From: GWB1-38-13 sp964488535
Lineage (GTDB): Bacteria; Patescibacteriota; Microgenomatia; UBA8517
Direction of reading: 5' to 3'
DNA length: 30,146 nt
Assembly: GCA_964488535.1 (NCBI GenBank)
Contig: CAZAUT010000020.1
Span: 1 to 30,146 of the forward strand
Shown here: piece by piece, positions 24,512 to 30,146 of the stretch
Layout of the letters: every line of letters starts with the position of its first letter
How positions within the stretch are numbered: the stretch's first letter is position 1
Notes under the pieces: model-generated
What the model was told of the DNA's origin: nothing
Seen by the model: only the letters and a program-made list of their open reading frames with translations
Database searches by the model: none
Program-made: the position numbers and the translations under genes

Positions 24512-25334
24512 GACGTGCATTCGTGTCTTCAACATTTCCTTTAAAAATGAACTGAACTCTGGTTTCTCTCAGAGAACGGATTAATTTTACGGTTGAAGTA
24601 AGTTTCTTTTTTGTATTCGGATCAACAGGAGCAAAGAATTTTTGCGTCATCTCTTCCTGCATTCTGTCTATATCGTCGGATACTATTCTCATAGTAACGG
24701 GTGTTGCGTTCGCACGCACCATATCCTGGTTTGATTTTGCTTTCATTTTTCTTGCTAATTCTTCGGCTCTTCGCACCGATCCTGATTCTTTAAGAATAAT
24801 CTTATAAGCTTCAACCATCAGATCCGGATCATCAATAGCTGCCAAAGCCCGTGCATGTCCTTCTGATATAAGTCCAGACAGAAGACCGTCCTTCAACGCA
24901 TCGGGGAGTGTTAATAATCGAATAGAGTTTGAAACATAAGCTACGGATTTTCCAATCCGGACGGCAATTTCCGAAGAAGACAAAGAAAACTCGGTCATCA
25001 GGCGTTCAAAACCTTTTGCTCTATCCAAAACATTGAGGTCAATTCTTTGTACATTTTCTACAAGAGCCATCTCCAACATTCCCTTGGGTGAAGTTTCGCG
25101 GATAATTGCGGGAACGTGAGTCATACCGGCTAATTTTGAAGCACGCCATCTTCGTTCTCCTGCAATGATCTGGTAACCGGCCGGCGTTTTGGCAACTACC
25201 AGCGGTTCTAAAATTCCATGTTCTTTAATTGAATCAACCAAATCTACCAAACTTTCCGGAGTAATCGATCCGCGCGGTTGCAGCGGGTTGGGTTGAAGCT
25301 GATCAATTGGAATTTGTACAATTTCATCTACCAT
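24462..25334 (-). CDS. parB: ParB/Spo0J chromosome partitioning protein
   Basis: A 290-residue ParB. The N-terminal domain has IPIDQLQPNPLQPRG, VDSIKEHGILEPLVV and the nucleotide-contacting GERRWRASKLAG. MALVENVQRIDLNVLDRAKGF leads into the helix-turn-helix (SSSEIAVRIGKSVAYVSNSI), and the C-terminal part is basic. ParB binds parS sites as a CTP-dependent clamp and works with ParA/Smc in chromosome segregation. No parA is adjacent in the window. The gene's 5' leader is an array of ten heptads (25343-25412). It may be co-transcribed with rpmA. Its 3' end overlaps lepB by 50 bp. Confidence 0.93.
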   Translation of the reverse strand: MVDEIVQIPIDQLQPNPLQPRGSITPESLVDLVDSIKEHGILEPLVVAKTPAGYQIIAGERRWRASKLAGMTHVPAIIRETSPKGMLEMALVENVQRIDLNVLDRAKGFERLMTEFSLSSSEIAVRIGKSVAYVSNSIRLLTLPDALKDGLLSGLISEGHARALAAIDDPDLMVEAYKIILKESGSVRRAEELARKMKAKSNQDMVRANATPVTMRIVSDDIDRMQEEMTQKFFAPVDPNTKKKLTSTVKLIRSLRETRVQFIFKGNVEDTNARLNKLYKSVMKIKMPAN

Positions 25335-25342
25335 ACCTTTAA

Positions 25343-25412
25343 AAGTATCAAGTATCGGGTGTCATGTATGATGTAACGGGTAACAAGTAACAGGTAGCGT
25401 TATACGTTATAC
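25343..25412. repeat. Ten degenerate 7-bp tandem units filling the rpmA-parB gap
   Basis: Plus-strand units in order: AAGTATC, AAGTATC, GGGTGTC, ATGTATG, ATGTAAC, GGGTAAC, AAGTAAC, AGGTAGC, GTTATAC, GTTATAC. The consensus is close to rrGTAAC. The array is exactly 70 bp, ends at the base before the rpmA stop codon complement (25413) and begins 9 bp from the parB start codon, so it makes up nearly all of the 78-bp spacer. Function is unknown. Confidence 0.7.
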
Positions 25413-25658
25413 TCACCCCACGCTTACCACTTTTCTTCCCAATCTTGTTTTATATTTGACCCTTCCTGCAATTTTGGCAAAAAGAGTATGGTCTCTTCCG
25501 ACTCTCACTCCATCACCCGCCAGAATTTTTGTCCCGCGCTGCCGTACTATTATACTTCCTGAAGTTACTATTTCTCCATCATGTACTTTTACACCCAAAT
25601 ATTTCGGCTGGGTTCTTTTTTGCTGCACAAGTTTTCCACCCTGTTTCTTTTTAGACAT
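25413..25658 (-). CDS. rpmA: 50S ribosomal protein bL27
   Basis: An 81-residue bL27. QPKYLGVKVHDGEIVTSGSI and VRQRGTKILAGDGVRVGRDH are the family signature, and the length is normal. The N-terminus (SKKKQGGKLVQQKRT) departs from the usual AHKKGGGSTRNGRDS and lacks a Firmicutes-type cleaved extension. Its own promoter (25664-25692) ends 5 nt before the ATG. It lies 74 bp downstream of rplU, the usual partner. Confidence 0.95.
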   Translation of the reverse strand: MSKKKQGGKLVQQKRTQPKYLGVKVHDGEIVTSGSIIVRQRGTKILAGDGVRVGRDHTLFAKIAGRVKYKTRLGRKVVSVG

Positions 25659-25663
25659 ATGCC

Positions 25664-25692
25664 AATATAATTTATATTTTCACGCTTGTCAA
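25664..25692 (-). promoter_or_regulatory. Promoter of rpmA, leaderless
   Basis: Minus-strand TTGACA (25687-25692), a 17-bp spacer and TATATT (25664-25669), ending 5 nt before the rpmA ATG. The -35 is embedded in the palindrome ACGCTTG-T-CAAGCGT (25682-25696), a possible operator. Confidence 0.7.
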
Positions 25693-25732
25693 GCGTTTAT
25701 ATTAAGTCCTAGATTGTTATAATAAGATATGG

Positions 25733-26032
25733 TTACAAAGATATGGCGTTAATTGTAACGGGAGAATACTGAGGTCTGAAGCCGATGTGTTTTCTATATC
25801 TTGACTTTGCCTTGTACTTAAAAACATCAATCTTTTTACCTTTTTTAACCTCTCCAAGGGTTATTTTAACGGATGCCTTTTCCAAATATGGCTTACCGAT
25901 AGATACCTTTCCTTCGTCGTTTAGAAGGAGCGTCTTAATTTCCGGCTCACCCGTAATCTTATCCGCATCAATAACCTGCCCTTCGGCGACTTTGTATTGT
26001 TTTCCTGCTATTTTTATAACAGCGTATTTCAT
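25733..26032 (-). CDS. rplU: 50S ribosomal protein bL21
   Basis: A 99-residue bL21. MKYAVIKIAGKQYKVAEGQ at the N-terminus and KAKSRYRKHIGFRPQYSPV near the C-terminus are diagnostic; length is normal. A promoter in the 44-bp gap after rodA drives it, so it need not depend on the ileS-rodA transcript. It pairs with rpmA downstream, as in most bacteria. Confidence 0.96.
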   Translation of the reverse strand: MKYAVIKIAGKQYKVAEGQVIDADKITGEPEIKTLLLNDEGKVSIGKPYLEKASVKITLGEVKKGKKIDVFKYKAKSRYRKHIGFRPQYSPVTINAISL

Positions 26033-26044
26033 ACTTAATTTGCT

Positions 26045-26073
26045 ATTTTACTCATAAAACGATAATGAGACAA
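26045..26073 (-). promoter_or_regulatory. Promoter of rplU
   Basis: Minus-strand TTGTCT (26068-26073), a 17-bp spacer and TAAAAT (26045-26050), 12 nt before the rplU ATG. The -35 begins right after the rodA stop codon. Confidence 0.55.
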
Positions 26074-26076
26074 GAG

Positions 26077-27123
26077 CTACTTACTTTTGGCACTTATTAA
26101 AAGCCCGATTGATGCCATCGACGAAATCAACGACGAACCTCCAGCCGAAATAAATGGCAAAGGAAGTCCAGTAATCGGTAGCAAACCCAAATTCATACCG
26201 ATATTAATCGCAGATTCTACAATAAAAATAATAAGCAGTGATATCGCGTAAAGGACAAATGTTTCGTCATTCGAATTTTTTATTAAAAACAGGATGCGAA
26301 AAAATAGACCAAAGAGTAAAATCAGAACACCGGCCGATCCGACAAAGCCCAGTTCTTCAGAAATCGCAGCAAATACGAAATCTGTGTGTTTTTCAGGAAG
26401 GTATTTAAGCTGAGTCTGAAACCCCTGCTTGAATCCTCTTCCCAACAGCCCTCCCGATCCTGTTGATATTATTGATTGAATTGTATTGTACCCCGCCCCT
26501 CTTGGATCTTTTTTGTAATTCAGAAAACCCACCAATCTTTCTTTTTGATAAGGAGCAAGAAGCATCCACAACAAAGGAAGAACAAGTACCGAAGTAAGTA
26601 TAATTACAAAGACTGTTTTTCCCTTTATATATTTTAAAAAAATTATTGAAAAAAGCCCAACAAACGTCAACAAAGCAACACCAAATGAAGGCTGAACCGC
26701 AATTAAAATAACCGGCACCAAAGCAAGAATAATTATTTTTAACCTGTCGAAAGAATTATCTTTCGACATCATCCAAGCAAAAGAAAGAAGAAGAAGAGGT
26801 CTGATGACTTCCGAAGCCTGAAAAGAAAACGAGCCGATAGGAATCCATCTTATTGCTCCTCTTGTAACTTGGCCTATCAGCAATGTCAGAAGAAGCAGGA
26901 CGATCGAGAGAATATATAAATAGGTAGAAAAATATTTTAATACATTAATACCGATAAAAAAGAACAAATAAAATACCCCTATCGATAAACCGATATAGAG
27001 ATAATACTGCGGAAACAATTCAGGAGAAAGGGAATTTTGCACAAACACCCCAAACAGCACAAGGATAAAAGTAAATAAAAATACCAATGGTTCGGCAGCA
27101 GCCGGCTTGCAGAGAAGTTTCAC
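26077..27123 (-). CDS. rodA: SEDS-family peptidoglycan glycosyltransferase RodA
   Basis: A 348-residue SEDS protein with about ten TM helices. GQVTRGAIRWIPIGSFSFQASE, STGSGGLLGRGFKQG, QLKYLPEKHTDFVFAAISEELGF and the C-terminal PFISAGGSSLISSMASIG are the RodA/FtsW signatures. It polymerises lipid II into glycan strands in the elongation complex. RodA is preferred over FtsW because of the KHTDFVFAAISEELG wording and short termini, but FtsW is possible. The start is GTG, 2 nt after the ileS stop, so it is tightly coupled to that gene. No penicillin-binding partner is in view. Confidence 0.9.
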   Translation of the reverse strand: MKLLCKPAAAEPLVFLFTFILVLFGVFVQNSLSPELFPQYYLYIGLSIGVFYLFFFIGINVLKYFSTYLYILSIVLLLLTLLIGQVTRGAIRWIPIGSFSFQASEVIRPLLLLSFAWMMSKDNSFDRLKIIILALVPVILIAVQPSFGVALLTFVGLFSIIFLKYIKGKTVFVIILTSVLVLPLLWMLLAPYQKERLVGFLNYKKDPRGAGYNTIQSIISTGSGGLLGRGFKQGFQTQLKYLPEKHTDFVFAAISEELGFVGSAGVLILLFGLFFRILFLIKNSNDETFVLYAISLLIIFIVESAINIGMNLGLLPITGLPLPFISAGGSSLISSMASIGLLISAKSK

Positions 27124-27125
27124 AA

Positions 27126-30050
27126 TTATTTGTTATATACCGAGATGCTGAAAAGATCCGACTTTTCAAGTCTATTTGTCAGTGTTTTCTTTTTAATCAT
27201 GTCTATTAACAACGGACTTCCCGGAAGCCACTCGCTTTTAACATCTATTTCATCTGAAAGATTTACCGCTTTTAATTTTCTTTCATTCTGAATTCTTCTT
27301 ATCAATTCCCTTGTTCTGGCTTCCTCTTCAAGCTCCGGTGTAATTTCCGTATCAAGTTCAACTTTAAAATCATTTGCCTTTTCCCAAATTATATCTTTAA
27401 CATTAAGTTCCGACAGGATAAGGCCGTACATTTGAGGGTCGATTTCTTCACTTGAAAAAACTTTTATTTTCGAAAGCGGTTGTTTTACAGGAATTATTTT
27501 ATCCTTTCTTATTGAGTGTCCTAACTCCACTATCCGGCGTACCAACTGCATCTGAATTAATAATAAAGGTCCTTTTCCTTTTAAAGCCTTTTTCCAGCTG
27601 CTTATCTTTTTTTCATCAATCCAATCGGCTAAATGAACTGAAGGCAGTTTTGTTAAATTTGTAAATATCATATCGGCAATAAAGGGGGTAAATGGAGCCA
27701 GCATTATACTGATATTTACCAGAATGATATATGTAACGGAAAAAAAATTATTTTTATCGTTGGCATTTCCGGAATTAATACCAACACGTTCACGCGATCT
27801 TCTTACATACCAAAGAGACATATCGGAAACAAATTTTTCTATAGCATTGGCCGAAAGGGATGCATCGTAGTTATCAAGACCCGATGTTACGGTATTGGCC
27901 GTTTCAACAAGTCTTGCAAGAATCCATGCGTCAAGAAGGTTTGTCAATCTAAAGCCTTTTAAAACATCATATTTCCATCCTTCCAGATTGGCATAAGTAA
28001 CAAAAAAATTATAAACATTCCATAACATTAAATGAAAGCTTCTTCTGTTTTCGTCTGCTGTTTTATAACCAAAAAGCAGGTTGTCGGCAGGATTTTGTTT
28101 ACTGTAAATCCATCTCATCACATCGGCACCCATTTTGTCGGCTCCGTCATTAAATTCTATTGAATTACCCCAACTTTTATGCATTGGTCTTCCGTCCTCG
28201 GCCAAAAGAGTTGCAAACCCAAGCACAGTCTTATACGGAATTGTATTTTCTAAAATAGTGCTCATCGCAAGAACGGAATAAAACCAATTCTTGAACTGCC
28301 CGGGGAAACTCTCGGTGATGAAGTCGGCGGGAAACCACTTTTCAAACTCTTTCCTGTCGGTCAAATAAAGCGGTTTTGATTTGTTATCCTTAGAAATTGT
28401 CGAAAAAGCTACAATACCAGCATCAAGCCAAGGATTGCCAACATCGGAAACCCGCGACATGGTGGCACTACATTTACTGCATTTAATTTTTACTTCATCG
28501 ATGTATGGCTTGTGTGGAGTGTGGCCTTCAAATTCTTTCCAACCGCTAATGGCACGGCTTTTTAATTCCTCTTTCGAACCGATAACTTCAAAATTTCCGC
28601 ATTTGCACTCCCAAATAGGAAGTGCAAGCCCCCAATATCGGTTCTTTTTGGATATAAGCCAATCGTGCATGTTTGAAAGCCAATCGAGCTCGCGCTTCAT
28701 TCCAAACATTGGTATCCATTTGATATTTTTAGCGATAATCTTCATTTTTTCCCTTACGGGATCGATTTTGATATACCACTCGTCGGTCAACTTCCAGACA
28801 AGTTCGCTCTTACACCTCCAGCAAGCGGGGTATCTGTGCTTATAGGGAAGTAATTTAAAAAGGAATTTTCCGTTTTGATAACTTTTAAGATGATCAATTA
28901 TTAAATCGGGGTTTGTTTTCGCGTTCTTGCCTGACAGAAATCCAAAATCAGGCAAATAATCGGCGTTATCATGTATTGCCGCCATTACAGGTAAGCCAAG
29001 TTCAACCCCTAAACGGTGATCTTCCGCGCCCGTTCCCGTTGATGAGTGAACCAGTCCCGTTCCCTCGGTATCAGATATTGGCATGATGAGCTGATCCGTT
29101 TCGACAACTGTATGAAACAATTTATCACAGAACAATTTAACATTACTTGGTAATTCATCAAAAGGGGCTTCGTATAGTAACCCCACCAACTCTTTACCCT
29201 TAACCGTTTTTTCGATCTTGAAGTTGTCCTTAAATACACTCTTTATGAGTGTGTCCATTACCCAATACTTTTTATCCTCATAAGAAACTAGGGAATAATC
29301 ACTCTTTGAGTCAACTGCAACGGCTATATTTGCCGGTATCGTCCAAGGTGTTGTAGTCCAAACAAGCAGATACTCATTCTCCCGATCCTTTACCGGAAGA
29401 CGGAAATATATTGATATATGCGTAACGTCTTTATAATCCTCGGTTAGTATTTCATGCTCCGAAATCGCCGTTTCACAGCGGAAACACCATGGAACAACGT
29501 CACTCCCTTTATAGATCAGCCCTTTCTCAAAGCAAACTTTTAAAAAATGCCAGATCATGTAGTTGTTATCTTCACTCATCGTGAAATACGAATTGTCCCA
29601 ATCCATAAAGTTTCCAAGGCGGATTGTTTGCTCGGTCTGGATTTTGGAGTATTTATCTACACGTTCCTTGCACTTGTCTACAAATTTTGCCACACCGTAG
29701 TTGTCAATGTCTTTCTTGCTTTTAAAGCCCAACTCCTTTTCAACTTCGACCTCAACCCATAACCCTTGGCAATCAAAGCCGTTTTGGAATCTTTGCTTAT
29801 ACCCTTGCATGTTTTTATATCTCTGCCAGATATCTTTATAAGTTCTACCCCATGCGTGATGAACCCCCATCGGATTATTGGCTGTAATGGGGCCGTCAAG
29901 GAATGAGAAGTATTTTTCGGACGATTTGTTTTTCTCGAGGTATTTTTTGACAATTCCCTTTTCATACCAGTATTTCAGAAGTTTTTTCTCTTCCTCCACA
30001 AAATTCACCTTTGGATTAACCGGGTCAAAGTGGGGTTTCTTTTTATCCAT
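27126..30050 (-). CDS. ileS: Isoleucyl-tRNA synthetase-like class I tRNA ligase with altered HIGH and KMSKS motifs
   Basis: A 974-residue class I aminoacyl-tRNA synthetase of the Ile/Val/Leu group. The editing domain keeps VWTTTPWTIPANIAVAV. Zinc-type Cys pairs occur in ACWRCK, WECKCG and IKCSKCS. The HIGH position reads GVHH (62-65) in MGVHHAWGRTYKD, losing the first His and keeping the second, and the KMSKS position reads PMHKS in DGRPMHKSWGN, keeping the second Lys. I know this wording from a divergent 'class I tRNA ligase' group in Chloroflexi and CPR genomes. It presumably charges tRNA-Ile, which the sequence alone does not prove. It is first in an operon with rodA. Confidence 0.85.
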   Translation of the reverse strand: MDKKKPHFDPVNPKVNFVEEEKKLLKYWYEKGIVKKYLEKNKSSEKYFSFLDGPITANNPMGVHHAWGRTYKDIWQRYKNMQGYKQRFQNGFDCQGLWVEVEVEKELGFKSKKDIDNYGVAKFVDKCKERVDKYSKIQTEQTIRLGNFMDWDNSYFTMSEDNNYMIWHFLKVCFEKGLIYKGSDVVPWCFRCETAISEHEILTEDYKDVTHISIYFRLPVKDRENEYLLVWTTTPWTIPANIAVAVDSKSDYSLVSYEDKKYWVMDTLIKSVFKDNFKIEKTVKGKELVGLLYEAPFDELPSNVKLFCDKLFHTVVETDQLIMPISDTEGTGLVHSSTGTGAEDHRLGVELGLPVMAAIHDNADYLPDFGFLSGKNAKTNPDLIIDHLKSYQNGKFLFKLLPYKHRYPACWRCKSELVWKLTDEWYIKIDPVREKMKIIAKNIKWIPMFGMKRELDWLSNMHDWLISKKNRYWGLALPIWECKCGNFEVIGSKEELKSRAISGWKEFEGHTPHKPYIDEVKIKCSKCSATMSRVSDVGNPWLDAGIVAFSTISKDNKSKPLYLTDRKEFEKWFPADFITESFPGQFKNWFYSVLAMSTILENTIPYKTVLGFATLLAEDGRPMHKSWGNSIEFNDGADKMGADVMRWIYSKQNPADNLLFGYKTADENRRSFHLMLWNVYNFFVTYANLEGWKYDVLKGFRLTNLLDAWILARLVETANTVTSGLDNYDASLSANAIEKFVSDMSLWYVRRSRERVGINSGNANDKNNFFSVTYIILVNISIMLAPFTPFIADMIFTNLTKLPSVHLADWIDEKKISSWKKALKGKGPLLLIQMQLVRRIVELGHSIRKDKIIPVKQPLSKIKVFSSEEIDPQMYGLILSELNVKDIIWEKANDFKVELDTEITPELEEEARTRELIRRIQNERKLKAVNLSDEIDVKSEWLPGSPLLIDMIKKKTLTNRLEKSDLFSISVYNK

Positions 30051-30057
30051 GTTATGA

Positions 30058-30086
30058 ATTTTACATTATTACCTGAAGTATTTGAA
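30058..30086 (-). promoter_or_regulatory. Putative promoter of ileS-rodA
   Basis: Minus-strand TTCAAA, a 17-bp spacer and TAAAAT (30058-30063), ending 7 nt before the ATG. The -35 is a modest match. If used, the mRNA is nearly leaderless and has no room for a T-box. Confidence 0.4.
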
Positions 30087-30118
30087 GAAGGTGTAGAAGT
30101 TCGATACATATTCGACAT

Positions 30119-30129
30119 ACCTCCTTTCT
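30119..30129 (-). promoter_or_regulatory. Perfect extended Shine-Dalgarno sequence near the window edge
   Basis: Minus-strand GAAAGGAGGT matches the full anti-SD of 16S rRNA. An ATG follows after 1 nt (30118) and another after 11 nt (30109), in frame with each other; the reading frame runs 36 codons to 30008 and overlaps the ileS start in another frame. It begins MSNMYRTSTPSSNTSG and resembles no family I know. A small upstream ORF is possible but unproven. Confidence 0.4.
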
Positions 30130-30146
30130 GTAGGATATAGTCGATC

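Noticed and set aside
25343..25412. CRISPR array or parS site
   Set aside because: Seven-bp units without spacers are not CRISPR, no cas gene is present, and nothing matches the parS consensus TGTTTCACGTGAAACA.
30119..30130. 3' end of a 16S rRNA gene (CCTCCTTTCT on the plus strand)
   Set aside because: Sequence before it does not match the conserved 16S 3' region (no GGATCA, no helix 45), so only the SD-like core is shared.
1..30146. Alternative genetic code with UGA as glycine
   Set aside because: TGA ends rfbB, the large GT-C-like gene, the GT4 and others at expected lengths, and no gene needs in-frame UGA.
30051..30146. T-box leader upstream of ileS
   Set aside because: No T-box motif or terminator hairpin is visible in the 96 bp available, and a plausible -10 lies 7 nt before the ATG.

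Overview
The window looks like a chromosomal piece of a Candidate Phyla Radiation (Patescibacteria) bacterium, probably Microgenomates. The inference rests on low G+C, compact genes, a monoderm-type envelope set (sortase, RodA, CAP and M23 proteins, no lipopolysaccharide genes), and the style of several proteins: a class I tRNA ligase with altered signatures, a very large GT-C-like membrane protein and a tiny sortase-substrate-like protein. TGA ends several genes, so the UGA=Gly code of Gracilibacteria/SR1 is not used. One 10-N scaffold gap (24043-24052) lies inside lepB.

Region 1 (1-7221) is a surface-polysaccharide locus: a GT4 fragment, a methyltransferase, a Wzx-like flippase, a GT-C membrane glycosyltransferase, an NAD-dependent sugar epimerase, a second methyltransferase and two GT2 transferases. 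Region 2 (7274-12363) holds a sortase, an 83-residue secreted and anchored protein, and a 1264-residue GT-C-like membrane protein closed by a clear hairpin terminator. Region 3 (12468-16708) is nucleotide-sugar synthesis: rfbA-rfbB-rfbD-like on the minus strand, a DUF458/YkuK-like gene, and galU. No rmlC is present, and the rfbD-like protein resembles the plant/Mimivirus epimerase-reductase, which could fill that step. Region 4 (16705-22036) carries small membrane proteins, a CAP-domain protein, a GT4, a broken small ORF, a LamG-like plus M23 peptidase and a methyltransferase. Region 5 (22141-30146) is housekeeping: tRNA-Val(CAC), a COG2509-type FAD protein, lepB, parB, rpmA, rplU, rodA and an ileS-like gene.

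The proteins fit one job, building and decorating the cell envelope: GalU and Rfb enzymes make activated sugars, GT2/GT4/GT-C enzymes assemble them, the flippase exports, signal peptidase and sortase process surface proteins, and RodA, M23 and possibly CAP shape the wall.

Three non-genic patterns stand out. First, most transcription units carry a good -10 box only 5-12 nt before the start codon, implying leaderless or nearly leaderless mRNAs; this also corrects several start codons. Second, several intergenic gaps consist of degenerate 7-bp tandem units, the clearest being ten heptads (25343-25412) that fill the gap between rpmA and parB. Third, five of six convergent gene pairs have zero or negative spacing.
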